Assembly (NCBI GenBank): GCA_019359095.1
Contig: JAHHHZ010000027.1
Span: 1 to 64,000 of the forward strand
DNA from: Pleurocapsa minor HA4230-MV1
GTDB taxonomy: Bacteria; Cyanobacteriota; Cyanobacteriia; Cyanobacteriales; Xenococcaceae
Direction: 5' to 3'
Length of the DNA stretch: 64,000 nt
Under the pieces are notes generated by a model. It searched no databases. It saw only the letters and a program-made list of their open reading frames with translations, and had not been told where the DNA came from. Both the position numbers and the translations under genes were made by a program. Below, one piece after another: positions 43,932 through 52,888 of the stretch. Each line of letters begins with the position of its first letter. The first letter of the stretch is position 1.

Positions 43932-44666
43932 CTACAAGTAAGGTTTAAATTTATTTAAGTAGTACAAAAAAGAGGAACTATAACTAACTCTAAACTTTTC
44001 TGTAGGATTTAATTCCTTATTTGGCTCAACTTTATCGAAATGTTCACGCCACTTTAATCCCCAGTTCTCTAATTCTTTCGAGTTGAACTTAAATGGAGTA
44101 TAGCTGAAACTATAGTCCATAAAACCATCTGAAAAAGAATACTTTATATATTCAAATTCTGACTTATTTTGATTACTCTTTTCTGTAATCCTAACTCCAT
44201 GTTTGATATAATTTGCAATTTCTGAAGCCAAAGTCAATATTGGTAAAGCGAGATCATAGTTTAAAAAAATATTTTGAGAAATCATATGTTCTTCAGTTAG
44301 CAAATAATTTTTAATATATTCCTCTGGAGTTTTGGCTGTTTTATAAGCTGTAATATCTATGTCTTTGCTCCAACCAGCTTTTCTAAGACAAGCTAGGGGA
44401 AAAACATCTTTAATATTGTTTTGTTCTAACTCTCTACTATATAATCCCAAAAATTCTAATCTATCTGATGAATCAAATAATACCCATGTTGAAGGATAAA
44501 AAAGTAACTGCCTTTTATGAAAATATCCACTTATAAGTGTGATGTCAGTCATCTTTAAAAGAGCAATTTTTTTTGACAGAGCGGGGTTTATTTTGAGTCT
44601 ATCCAACTCTTTTAATATAGCTTTATTACCATTACAATCTTTTTCCCAAGGAGATTCAACAATCAT
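43932..44666 (-). CDS. Uncharacterised protein
   Basis: Not recognised. 244 residues, rich in Lys, Asn, Leu, Tyr and Ser, with no transmembrane helix or known motif seen. WEKDCNGNKAILKELDRLK at the start, LFYPSTWVLFDSSDRLEFLG in the middle and ENWGLKWREHFDKVEPNKEL near the end. No HIP1 site falls inside, and AT content is higher than in the flanking genes, hinting at acquired DNA. It is isolated between convergent and divergent neighbours. Confidence 0.55.
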   Translation of the reverse strand: MIVESPWEKDCNGNKAILKELDRLKINPALSKKIALLKMTDITLISGYFHKRQLLFYPSTWVLFDSSDRLEFLGLYSRELEQNNIKDVFPLACLRKAGWSKDIDITAYKTAKTPEEYIKNYLLTEEHMISQNIFLNYDLALPILTLASEIANYIKHGVRITEKSNQNKSEFEYIKYSFSDGFMDYSFSYTPFKFNSKELENWGLKWREHFDKVEPNKELNPTEKFRVSYSSSFLYYLNKFKPYL

Positions 44667-44761
44667 TCTAATATTTTACTATTTTCAAAAATTCTACAAC
44701 TTATCTAAATTACCAAGATATATATCCGAATCACTTGGATTCTGACCTTTTTCTTACACCC

Positions 44762-44767
44762 TATAAT
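44762..44767 (+). promoter_or_regulatory. Candidate -10 box upstream of the CSP41-like gene
   Basis: TATAAT in ACCCTATAATAGCG, 135 bp before the ATG. No convincing -35 at 16-18 bp. The leader contains an inverted repeat ATTAGTTA (44777-44784) / TAACTAAT (44827-44834). Confidence 0.4.
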
Positions 44768-44901
44768 AGCGATCTCATTAGTTAATCTTTACCTATCCAA
44801 CCTCGTAAAGACGGTAAAATAAGAGCTAACTAATCGAAAACGTAGTTGATTCAACCAGAAACGGCTGTAGGATGTAGTGTTAGTACTAAAAGAGGTAGGT
44901 C

Positions 44902-45837
44902 ATGCGAATTTTAATCATGGGGGGGACTCGTTTTATCGGAGTTTATCTCACCAAAGTTTTGGTTGAACAGGGACATGAGGTGGTCTTGTTTAATCGGGGT
45001 AATCATCCTACTCCAGTGGCAGGAGTCAAACAGATTCAGGGCGATCGCCAAAATATTCATCAGCTTCAGGAAAAACTATCAGCAGAAAGCTTTGATGCCA
45101 TATTCGATAACAATGGTCGAGAGTTAAGCGACACTCAACCTCTGGTAGAAATCTTTAATGGTCAGCTTCAGCATTTTATCTATGTAAGTTCGGCAGGGGT
45201 ATATCTCCCCACTGAGCAAATGCCCCACCGAGAAGGCGATCCTGTCGATCCCAATAGCCGCCATAAGGGTAAACATCATACCGAGGCTTATCTGGCTGAA
45301 TCAGGTATTCCCTGGACATCGGTACGTCCTTGTTATATCTACGGCCCTCAAAACTATAATGATCTTGAAGCCTGGTTCTTCGATCGTATTGTTCGCGATC
45401 GCCCTTTGCCTATCCCAGGTAACGGTAAATATATGACTCAATTTGGTCATATTCAAGATTTAGCGATCGCTATGGCGCAGATTTTAGGTAATAAAACCGC
45501 GATTAATAAAATTTACAATCTTTCAGGCGATCGCTATTCAACTTTTGACGGATTAGCTTATGCTTGCGCTGAGGCTGCGGGGAAATCTCCAGAAAACATC
45601 AAGTTAGTTCATTACGATCCTGCTCAGTTTGACTTTGGTAAACGCAAAGCTTTCCCGATGCGTCAACAGCACTTCTTTACTGATATCCAGCAGGCACAAA
45701 CCGACTTGGATTGGCAACCAAAATATGACCTGGTATCTGGTTTAAAAGATTCTTTCCAACATGATTATCTGGCATCAGGCAGAGATCAATCTGAGATTGA
45801 CTTTTCTTTAGATGATGAAATATTAGGCAAAATATAA
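44902..45837 (+). CDS. NAD-dependent epimerase/dehydratase family, CSP41-like
   Basis: 311 residues of the extended SDR fold, with the dinucleotide motif GGTRFIG (7-13), HFIYVSSAGVYLPTEQ and RPCYIYGPQNYNDLEAWFFD. The closest recognisable group is the CSP41/chloroplast stem-loop-binding type. In plastids these proteins associate with RNA and ribosomes rather than act as sugar epimerases. The YxxxK pair is not the usual form (the Ser/Tyr region reads SSAGVY), fitting a non-enzymatic role. Its last 52 bp overlap the pgsA gene on the other strand. Confidence 0.82.
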   Translation: MRILIMGGTRFIGVYLTKVLVEQGHEVVLFNRGNHPTPVAGVKQIQGDRQNIHQLQEKLSAESFDAIFDNNGRELSDTQPLVEIFNGQLQHFIYVSSAGVYLPTEQMPHREGDPVDPNSRHKGKHHTEAYLAESGIPWTSVRPCYIYGPQNYNDLEAWFFDRIVRDRPLPIPGNGKYMTQFGHIQDLAIAMAQILGNKTAINKIYNLSGDRYSTFDGLAYACAEAAGKSPENIKLVHYDPAQFDFGKRKAFPMRQQHFFTDIQQAQTDLDWQPKYDLVSGLKDSFQHDYLASGRDQSEIDFSLDDEILGKI

Positions 45838-46334
45838 ATCCAGCCAGAAATTAAGCTTAAAATTACCGCCAGCCAAAACAAAATACTAGTTGTCGTCTTC
45901 CACTCAGCAGAGAGAGGCGCAATCAAAAAAGCGATCGCCATAATTTGCATGACGGTTTTGAGTTTTCCCCAGATATTTGCCCCTGAAATGCTGGCATTAC
46001 CTGTTAATTTGGGGTTAACTCGCCAGCCTGCGATCGCCAGTTCTCTGGCTAAAATAATAAATACTCCCCAAGCAGGTACTAGTTGTAATTCAATCAAAGC
46101 CAAAAAAGTACCTAATACCAACAGCTTATCAACCAAAGGATCGAGGAATTTGCCTAATTCAGTCACCTGATTAAGTTTACGAGCCAAATAGCCATCGACC
46201 CAATCTGTTCCTGCTGCAACGACAAAAATCCCCACACAGATCCAACGGTTGTCTGTTGTGGGGTAGTTGAGTAGGTAAAGAATAAAAGGCAGTCCTAGAA
46301 GACGAGATAGAGTAATCCAAGTTGGTAGATTCAT
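45786..46334 (-). CDS. pgsA: CDP-diacylglycerol--glycerol-3-phosphate 3-phosphatidyltransferase
   Basis: First step of phosphatidylglycerol synthesis. The CDP-OH-P motif reads DWVDGYLARKLNQVTELGKF, then LDPLVDKLL. I chose ATG 46334 (MNLPTWITLSRLLGLPFILY), the conserved N-terminus, giving 182 residues; the frame extends 24 codons upstream from TTG 46406 but those residues are unlike the family and overlap the sugar transferase. About four to five hydrophobic helices. Its 3' end overlaps the convergent CSP41-like gene. Confidence 0.9.
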   Translation of the reverse strand: MNLPTWITLSRLLGLPFILYLLNYPTTDNRWICVGIFVVAAGTDWVDGYLARKLNQVTELGKFLDPLVDKLLVLGTFLALIELQLVPAWGVFIILARELAIAGWRVNPKLTGNASISGANIWGKLKTVMQIMAIAFLIAPLSAEWKTTTSILFWLAVILSLISGWIYILPNISSSKEKSISD

Positions 46335-46399
46335 AAAGTATTGACCAGTTGATGAGTAAAACCTGGAAGTTTCATCATAGTGTGTTCCAGATTCCAAAT

Positions 46400-47074
46400 T
46401 CAACAAGCTCCTTTACGTGCCAAAACAATAGCAATAGTTTGGAGAATCAACTGAAGATCGTAAAAGAAAGACCATTTTTGCTGATATTCAAGATCCAGTC
46501 GCACAATATCTTCAAAGTCTAAGATTTCTGAACGTCCTCGAACCTGCCATTCACCCGTAATCCCAGGCTTTACCTTTAAGCGCTCAAAGTGATGATCTTC
46601 GTACATGGCTACTTCAGCAGTTGTCGGTGGACGAGTGCCGACTAAACTCATATCGCCTTTAAGTACATTCCAAAATTGCGGAAATTCATCCAGACTAGTA
46701 CGACGTAAGAAATAACCAACTTTTGTAACCCGAGGATCGTTCTCATTTTTAAAAATATGTCCCGTTGCTTGATTCTCAACCAGATGTTTTTGCTTTTCAG
46801 CGTTAGCAATCATTGAGCGAAACTTCCAAATTGTGAAAGGTTTGCCGTTAAAACCACAGCGGGTTTGACAATAAAATACCTGGCCTGGATCATCAAACTG
46901 CATAGCGATCGCAATGGGAATAGCAATCAAACCTGTCACCATCAAGCCGATGATTGCACCAAATATATCTAAGGCTCGTTTAGCTTTGCTAACCACCGAA
47001 GGATGAACTTGGCGTTCGACGCGAAAAGGTATAACTCTAATATTTCTGGGATAAAGATTAGCAGGGGAAGTCAT
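46400..47074 (-). CDS. Undecaprenyl-phosphate sugar phosphotransferase (bacterial sugar transferase)
   Basis: 224 residues. A single hydrophobic segment (about 34-54) precedes the catalytic domain with VFYCQTRCGFNGKPFTIWKF, RRTSLDEFPQFWNVLKGDMS, LVGTRPPTTAEV and KPGITGEWQVRGRS. It starts exopolysaccharide or glycan synthesis by loading a sugar-1-phosphate on the lipid carrier. The stop lies about 65 bp upstream of the pgsA start, so the two may be cotranscribed. Confidence 0.93.
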   Translation of the reverse strand: MTSPANLYPRNIRVIPFRVERQVHPSVVSKAKRALDIFGAIIGLMVTGLIAIPIAIAMQFDDPGQVFYCQTRCGFNGKPFTIWKFRSMIANAEKQKHLVENQATGHIFKNENDPRVTKVGYFLRRTSLDEFPQFWNVLKGDMSLVGTRPPTTAEVAMYEDHHFERLKVKPGITGEWQVRGRSEILDFEDIVRLDLEYQQKWSFFYDLQLILQTIAIVLARKGAC

Positions 47075-47493
47075 AAAAAAAATTCAATAAAGTAAGTTTA
47101 ATTATCAAGACAGTTTGATAATGCTCTTAATGCAATATTATTGGTTCAAGACCCTTGAATACCAGGAAAAAAGCATCTCTTTACCAAATCTTTACCAAAT
47201 AATATCTGATTTTTGAAGTCCTGATGTTTTTCAGGCTAAATAATCTTTGAATTGATTGCTATCAAGTCTATTTACTTTGGTAATAAAGTATACCAAGGTG
47301 AATTTTATAAGTGTATTTAAAGCTAATTAAAATAGTTATATTTAACTTAAAACTAAAAAGAAAAAGATTAAATTTACTTTATATTACTGATATCAAAATT
47401 AATCTTGGTTTCTTCTAGCTATATTTACTCAAGGTATGATTCTGTTTCTAATGATACAAAGGAGATATTTATAGAGAACTGTAAGTCCAATCT
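47075..47493. other. Intergenic region upstream of the Crp-type gene
   Basis: 419 bp. Direct repeats TCTTTACCAAA occur at about 47178-47200, and a palindrome at 47277-47296 is listed separately. Otherwise AT-rich with no frame or hairpin that I can support. Confidence 0.5.
47277..47296. promoter_or_regulatory. Palindrome TTGGTA-N8-TACCAA
   Basis: Perfect 6-bp half sites with an 8-bp spacer (ATAAAGTA), between the divergent sugar transferase and Crp-type genes, 198 bp before the latter's ATG. Shape fits a dimeric regulator, but the protein is unknown. Confidence 0.4.
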
Positions 47494-48201
47494 ATGGAAG
47501 ACCAATCTCGTTATTTAGAGTCCAATATCAATCATGATGAACTAATTCAATTAGTTCCATTTATGTCTGATTTACCAGAAGATAGTATTCATAAAATAGC
47601 TGCTCATTTCGTCACAATTTCTCATCCACCTAATCAGGTACTTTTATTAGAAAATGATTGGGGTGGCTCAGTGTATTTTATCCTCGAAGGATGGGTGAAA
47701 ATTCGTACTTATAATCTTGATGGCAAAGAAGTTACCCTCAATATTTTAGGTAGAGGAGAAATATTTGGTGAAATGGCAGCAATGGATAAAATGCCTCGTT
47801 CTACTGATGCGATCGCTCTAACCAAAACGTTGATTGGTAGAATCCCCGCCGAAGACTTTGTTAACTTAATTAACACTGAGCCGATGGCAGGAGTCCAATT
47901 AGTTCAGCTCATGGCAAAGCGCCTGCGCCAAGTAAATCGACGGTTGCAACTACGAGAGGCTAGCAGTATCTCTAGAGTTGCTGATGCTATCTTATTTCTG
48001 GTCGAAGGACAAGGAACTGAAGGAGATAAAGGTACAGAAATCCCCAATTTACCTCACCGTGAAATAAGTAGCCTCAGCGGATTAGCCAGAGAAACTGTAA
48101 CCAGGGTTTTAACTAAGCTAGAAAAAAAAGGATTAATTGAAAGGAATGCTGATTCAATGCGTATTCCTGACTTACCAGCGTTAGAAGACACTATCTGTTA
48201 G
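47494..48201 (+). CDS. Crp/Fnr family transcription regulator
   Basis: 235 residues. Cyclic-nucleotide-binding fold with GGSVYFILEGWVKI, then the cassette RGEIFGEMAAMDKMPRSTDA in which Arg-Ser are the residues that hold the cAMP phosphate in Crp. The C-terminal winged helix has ISSLSGLARETVTRVLTKLE. This makes ligand binding plausible, possibly a Sycrp1-like cAMP receptor. The DUF2232 gene follows 47 bp later on the same strand. Confidence 0.85.
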   Translation: MEDQSRYLESNINHDELIQLVPFMSDLPEDSIHKIAAHFVTISHPPNQVLLLENDWGGSVYFILEGWVKIRTYNLDGKEVTLNILGRGEIFGEMAAMDKMPRSTDAIALTKTLIGRIPAEDFVNLINTEPMAGVQLVQLMAKRLRQVNRRLQLREASSISRVADAILFLVEGQGTEGDKGTEIPNLPHREISSLSGLARETVTRVLTKLEKKGLIERNADSMRIPDLPALEDTIC

Positions 48202-48248
48202 TATATTCAAACCTCTAATATTTCTTTGGTTTAGCCAATCAAATTTCT

Positions 48249-49013
48249 ATGTCCAGAGAAGACTATCAAGATTCATTGTCTGACGTAACAAACCAGGTTG
48301 ATGAAGACGAAATTAACTGGGTCGATCAAGAGGATTCTGAAGTGGCTCATACCGATCCAGTTTTCTCTCGAACCAAAGTTAGTAAACAGACTACAGTTAC
48401 TACTAATACAGTGGTGATGGTCGAAACTGCTTTTCTCGCTAGTACAGCTAGTTTGATTTGGCTAATAAATTTCTACTTTCCCGTAGGGCCATTTCTCAAA
48501 ATTTTCTTTCCCATTCCCATCGCCTTGATTTATTTAAGGCGAGGTAATCGTGCTTCTTGGATGGCAGCGATCGTCTCTTCTTTACTGCTGTTAGTTTTAA
48601 TGGGGCCTATTCGTAGTCTGTTTTTTTTGATGCCCTATGGGTTGATGGGGGTAATATTAGGAACATGTTGGCAGCGTCGCTTTAGTTGGCTATTCTCCAT
48701 TGCCTCAGGTGCTGTTATTGGTTCACTAGGGTTGTTTTTTCGGTTTTGGCTCAACTCTATTTTAATCGGAGAAAATCTCTGGGTATATGTAATTACTCAA
48801 ACTACTAATTTCCTAGATTGGGTATTTTTTCAATTAGGAATTTTGGCACAACCAAATTTTGCTTTAATTCAAACATTAGTGATTATCTCAGTTTTAATTC
48901 AGAATCTAGTTTATTTGTTCGCTGTCCACTTAGTTGCATTAATGTTGCTAGATCGCTTGGATAATCCCATTCCTCGTCCACCTGAATGGGTTAGAGTGTT
49001 GCTAGATTACTAA
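48249..49013 (+). CDS. DUF2232 family membrane protein
   Basis: 254 residues with an acidic soluble N-terminus (about 50) and six to eight hydrophobic helices. The middle motif (FPIPIALIYLRRG, RSLFFLMPYGLMGVILGTCW) is the DUF2232/YybS signature; related proteins are suspected small-molecule transporters. Follows the Crp-type regulator and probably shares its transcript. Confidence 0.8.
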   Translation: MSREDYQDSLSDVTNQVDEDEINWVDQEDSEVAHTDPVFSRTKVSKQTTVTTNTVVMVETAFLASTASLIWLINFYFPVGPFLKIFFPIPIALIYLRRGNRASWMAAIVSSLLLLVLMGPIRSLFFLMPYGLMGVILGTCWQRRFSWLFSIASGAVIGSLGLFFRFWLNSILIGENLWVYVITQTTNFLDWVFFQLGILAQPNFALIQTLVIISVLIQNLVYLFAVHLVALMLLDRLDNPIPRPPEWVRVLLDY

Positions 49014-49139
49014 CACTTTCAAAACAATAATTTCTCGTCACATCCTAAAAAGTTCCTTGATTAAATGCTTCAGTCAGGCAAAAAAATCGTTAAAATATAA
49101 GCCTAAACTACAATTAAACTAGTTGTTAGCTTTAAAATT

Positions 49140-49583
49140 ATGATGACCACAGCTATTTTTCATTTAGCTATTCCCATCAGTAATGTGACTCAAGCTAAAG
49201 AATTTTATGCCGACAGTTTAGGTTGTGCAGTTGGTCGTGAAAACAAATCAGCGGTGATTTTTAATTTTTACGGAACTCAATTAGTTGGTCATGTTACCCA
49301 AGAACTACTGAGCAGACAGTCGGGAATTTATCCCAGACATTTAGGTTTAATTTTACCGACCAAATTAGCTTGGCAACAACTAGGCGATCGCGCTCAAGCA
49401 AAAAATGTCACTTTTTATCATCCACCAAAGTTGCGTTTTCCCAATCAGCCATTAGAGCATTACTGCTTTTTTCTCGAAGATCCATTTTATAACTTGCTGG
49501 AATTCAAGTATTATACTCAGCCAGAAGTAATTTTTGGTGGCAGACAATCAAGCTTAATCGGCGACACGGCGGTAACTAACTAA
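49140..49583 (+). CDS. VOC (glyoxalase/bleomycin-resistance) family protein
   Basis: 147 residues with two betaalphabeta halves: IFHLAIPISNVTQAKEFYAD and then PLEHYCFFLEDPFYNLLEF. The His of FHLAI and the Glu of LLEFK are the usual metal positions. Possibly a dioxygenase-like or glyoxalase-like enzyme. Substrate unknown. Confidence 0.85.
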   Translation: MMTTAIFHLAIPISNVTQAKEFYADSLGCAVGRENKSAVIFNFYGTQLVGHVTQELLSRQSGIYPRHLGLILPTKLAWQQLGDRAQAKNVTFYHPPKLRFPNQPLEHYCFFLEDPFYNLLEFKYYTQPEVIFGGRQSSLIGDTAVTN

Positions 49584-49629
49584 AGGATCAAAGCTCTAAG
49601 CTTTTTGATCGAACAGTAATATATTATAT

Positions 49630-50469
49630 TTACCCTACTAGCATAATAATAAATAAGAGAAAAAATACGCTGATCACCCCCAAGAAAAAACTACTAATAA
49701 ACAGAAGATGCTGGTGATTTTTGATCTGGCGCTGGATGAATCTAGGGCCATAAAGAGTGAAACCTAAATTTTGGTGGAGCGATCGCGAAGGGGAGTCTAA
49801 TCGCCTTTTTCTTAATTTCTGGTTAATTTCATGTTGAACCTGAGAATATTGATTAGTCAAGCTCACAATCGTGTTTTCTTGCAATTTAATTGTTTTCTGT
49901 AATTGCAACAGCTCTGAACTGAAGTTAGATAGAGTGTGGTTCATCTGCAAAGTTTGAGGAGTTTCTACAGGATAACCAAAATCATGAGGTATGATGGCAG
50001 TTGCGCCGACTTCTCTAGTTATTTCTAACTCTCTGGCGCTCGCTTGAGTAAGGTTATGTAGAGTGCCATCCCAGTTACCAAATATAGGGCCAATTTGAAA
50101 GAAGCCTTTTTCTGCTAAACGAATAATATTAGCCAGATCTTTAACACTAGTATTTTTGAGAATATAGCCTCTGGAGCCTGCTTTTAAAGCGCGTTCTAAC
50201 TGCTTTTGATCATCTTGGCTAGTCAATAATAAAATCTTACTCTGGGGGAAACGGCTGACTATTCTCTCCGTTGCTTGTATCCCATCGATCTCCCCTGGCA
50301 TATTAATATCCATCAGAATAATATCTGGCTGATGTTCTTCTACCTGGGAGATCGCTCTTTTGCCATTATCGGCTAAACCAACCACCTTAATATCTGGTTC
50401 ACTAGATAAATTGATTTTTAAAAATTCTCTAATACTATTTAGGTCATCAACTATTAACACTGTAGTCAT
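49630..50469 (-). CDS. Response regulator with coiled coil and C-terminal transmembrane helix
   Basis: 279 residues. Receiver domain 1-120 with VLIVDDL, phospho-acceptor Asp54 in ILMDINMPGE, conserved LLTSQDD and Lys105 in GYILKN. It has no helix-turn-helix. Residues 190-235 form a coiled coil (LQLQKTIKLQENTIVSL, NQYSQVQHEINQKLRKRR) and residues 252-278 a transmembrane helix (LLFISSFFLGVISVFFLLFI). The output is therefore at the membrane. No histidine kinase is adjacent. The start ATG lacks an obvious ribosome site. Confidence 0.85.
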   Translation of the reverse strand: MTTVLIVDDLNSIREFLKINLSSEPDIKVVGLADNGKRAISQVEEHQPDIILMDINMPGEIDGIQATERIVSRFPQSKILLLTSQDDQKQLERALKAGSRGYILKNTSVKDLANIIRLAEKGFFQIGPIFGNWDGTLHNLTQASARELEITREVGATAIIPHDFGYPVETPQTLQMNHTLSNFSSELLQLQKTIKLQENTIVSLTNQYSQVQHEINQKLRKRRLDSPSRSLHQNLGFTLYGPRFIQRQIKNHQHLLFISSFFLGVISVFFLLFIIMLVG

Positions 50470-50970
50470 CGCAATAAAAATAATAAATAGATCGATAAAA
50501 CTAAATTAAATTAGTTTTATTTAAAAATAAAATCCAAAAGATTAATCTGAAAAAGGATATAGACAGTCGATTCTGGGAACTAAGCGGTTGTTAAATACAC
50601 TATTTATAACTATTTATTTTGCTTGTTTTTTACTTAATTACTGTTTTCTTTAGATATATAATACTATCTAATTGCTGTAGATATTACGCAAGAGTTTTTT
50701 ATGGCATATTTATGACATATCTTACTATCTTTCAGGCTAATTTGATAGTTAAAAAAAGAAGATCAACAGAGGCGTAATCAATAATATTTCTGATCCTTTA
50801 AAGATAATTATTACTTCTCAACGAGTTTAGATTTCAGTCTTACTTTCTTCCTGATTTTCATCGAACTACTGTAACGTTCCTAAATTAATTATCAATTATT
50901 ATCTTTTTTTCATCGTTTGAGGAAAAATTTTTGCCAGATTAATTTGCATTTTAATCTTAATTAAACTACA
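50470..50970. other. AT-rich spacer, nothing recognised
   Basis: About 500 bp between the divergent response-regulator and LysR genes. No coding frame, repeat array or terminator. A palindromic operator near the LysR start is listed separately. Confidence 0.5.
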
Positions 50971-50999
50971 ATTCATTTGTAAATGGTCTGCAAATGAAT
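50971..50999. promoter_or_regulatory. Palindromic operator upstream of the LysR gene
   Basis: Perfect 9-bp inverted repeat ATTCATTTG (50971-50979) / CAAATGAAT (50991-50999), spacer 11 bp, 17 bp before the LysR ATG. It contains the T-N11-A layout common for LysR-type binding sites. Probable autoregulatory site. Confidence 0.6.
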
Positions 51000-51016
51000 G
51001 GAAAAGTAAATATCTT

Positions 51017-51976
51017 ATGACACTAGAGCAGTTAAGAATTTTTTTGGCTGTAGTAGAACATTTACACTTTACTCGTGCTGCCAATGCCCTTTATATTACT
51101 CAGCCTGCTGTTAGTGCTGCAATTCAAAATTTAGAAGGAGAGTACGGGGTCAAATTGTTTCACCGAATTGGTCGTCATATTGAAATTACTGAAGCTGGAA
51201 AGCTTTTAGAAATAGAAGCACAGATAATCTTAGACAGAGTAACAATAACTCAACGAGGATTAAAAGAGTTAAATGATTTGCAAAAAGGAGAGTTGAAATT
51301 AGGAGCAAGTTTTACCATTGGCAACTACTGGCTACCTGAGAAAATTAGCAAGTTTAAACAGATATATCCCAATCTTTCAATTAACTGTACTTTGGCTAAT
51401 GCTGACAAAATTAGTACAGGAACAGTAACAGGACTTTATGATTTAGGATTATTAGCTGGAGAAATTAAACCATCACTACAAAACAATCTCGAACAAAAAA
51501 TAGTAGGTAGCGATCGCTTACAAATTGTAGTGGGAAAATCTCACCCTTGGTATGAGCGTCAAACAATTAATGTCCAAGAATTAACCACAACCAATTGGAT
51601 TATGCGCGAACCTGGTTCAGGGACTCAACAAATTTTTGAACAAGCTTTACTTAAATGGGGAATTGCGCCTAGTCAACTCAAAGTTATTTTTGTTTTAAAT
51701 AGTAGCGAAATGATCAAAACTCTCGTTGAAAAAGGTATTGGCGCAGCGGCTGTTCCCGAATTAATGGTTAAAAAAGAAATTCAATTTTCGACGATTCATT
51801 GTGTCAAAATTGAACATCCAACTCAAGATATAACTTTTGATATTATTAGACCTATTTTACTTACTAAGCATCGTCAACGTTTTCAGACTAAAATTTCTAA
51901 AGCTTTTGAAACAATGTTAATGAAACCAGACAAAAATCTGGAACTTTTAGTAGAAAGAATTGGCAATGTAGAATAG
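51017..51976 (+). CDS. LysR family transcription regulator
   Basis: 319 residues. HTH: TLEQLRIFLAVVEHLHFTRA then ALYITQPAVSAAIQNLE. The effector domain (LKLGASFTIGNYWLPEKISK and IMREPGSGTQQIFEQAL) has a serine/threonine-rich pocket typical of CysB/Cbl- or CmpR-like sensors. The operon to the right is sulfate-related, so a role in sulfur control is possible but not shown. It has its own palindromic operator. The SPFH gene is convergent. Confidence 0.85.
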   Translation: MTLEQLRIFLAVVEHLHFTRAANALYITQPAVSAAIQNLEGEYGVKLFHRIGRHIEITEAGKLLEIEAQIILDRVTITQRGLKELNDLQKGELKLGASFTIGNYWLPEKISKFKQIYPNLSINCTLANADKISTGTVTGLYDLGLLAGEIKPSLQNNLEQKIVGSDRLQIVVGKSHPWYERQTINVQELTTTNWIMREPGSGTQQIFEQALLKWGIAPSQLKVIFVLNSSEMIKTLVEKGIGAAAVPELMVKKEIQFSTIHCVKIEHPTQDITFDIIRPILLTKHRQRFQTKISKAFETMLMKPDKNLELLVERIGNVE

Positions 51977-52011
51977 GAAACAGAATGAATTATCAAAAAC
52001 CCAAGCTGTTC

Positions 52012-52863
52012 CTAATTTTCCCTTAAATCATCTAATTCTAGCTCTAACACTTTGTTAGTATCATTACCCATAACTAAAGGTAGTTTACCGTCCCATTTTT
52101 CGATTGTTTGTTTTTTAAGAAGTTCATTATTTAAGGTAGCCTGAATAAGTCCTTGTGCTTCAGCTTCTCCTCTAGCTAAATTTACTTTGGCTTCGGCTTC
52201 TTTTGCTGCTTTAATTGCCATAAATCCTGCCTTCTTGGCTTCTTGTTCGGCAATTTGTTTGGTTTCTACAGCTTCGCCAAATCTCTCAGAAAAGTGAACA
52301 TGAACTAGAGAAATATCATCAACTGCAAGATAGTATGGAGTGAGTCTTTCAGTCAAAAAATTATCTACTTCTGCTTTAACTTGTCTTCTTTTAGTAATAA
52401 TTTCTTCGGCGGTATATTCAGCCATAACTGCTTTAAGCACTTCTTCTACAGCAGGCTCAATAATTCGATCGATTATTGCACTTTCATTACCAATTTGCTG
52501 AAAAATTAAATTAGTTTTTTCGGGCATAATATGCCAGTTAAGAGCAACATCGGTAAAGACATCTTGAAGATCTTTGGAAGAAGCTTCTGCTGATTCTTCT
52601 TGTTTTTGTACCCGAACACTTAATTTTTTGACGGTATTAACTAAAGGTATAATCAAATGAATTCCCTCTGATAATACTCGATCTTGTACTTGACCAAATT
52701 TAATTAATACGCCTCGTTGCCCAGGATTAATAATTACAAAAAAACTGCAAAATATTACAATTAATGCTAAAGACAAAAAGATTTTACTAGCAAGTAAAGT
52801 ATCTTTACTAGTTTGACGATTTGATTTTAAGTTTGTATTTTGCTCATTTAATTTTGTATTCAT
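52012..52863 (-). CDS. SPFH/prohibitin-family membrane protein
   Basis: 283 residues. Cytosolic N-terminus, TM helix (about 26-46, LSLALIVIFCSFFVIINPG), SPFH domain (GQRGVLIKFGQVQDRVLSEG and FTDVALNWHI) and a coiled-coil tail (IAEQEAKKAGFMAIKAAKEA, ARGEAEAQGLI). Typical prohibitin, forming membrane rings and supporting membrane proteins. It is the last gene of a run with cysA and the CysR-like gene (25-bp gap), an unusual neighbour. Confidence 0.9.
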   Translation of the reverse strand: MNTKLNEQNTNLKSNRQTSKDTLLASKIFLSLALIVIFCSFFVIINPGQRGVLIKFGQVQDRVLSEGIHLIIPLVNTVKKLSVRVQKQEESAEASSKDLQDVFTDVALNWHIMPEKTNLIFQQIGNESAIIDRIIEPAVEEVLKAVMAEYTAEEIITKRRQVKAEVDNFLTERLTPYYLAVDDISLVHVHFSERFGEAVETKQIAEQEAKKAGFMAIKAAKEAEAKVNLARGEAEAQGLIQATLNNELLKKQTIEKWDGKLPLVMGNDTNKVLELELDDLREN

Positions 52864-52888
52864 AAAATAGGTGGAGTTAAATTTGATT

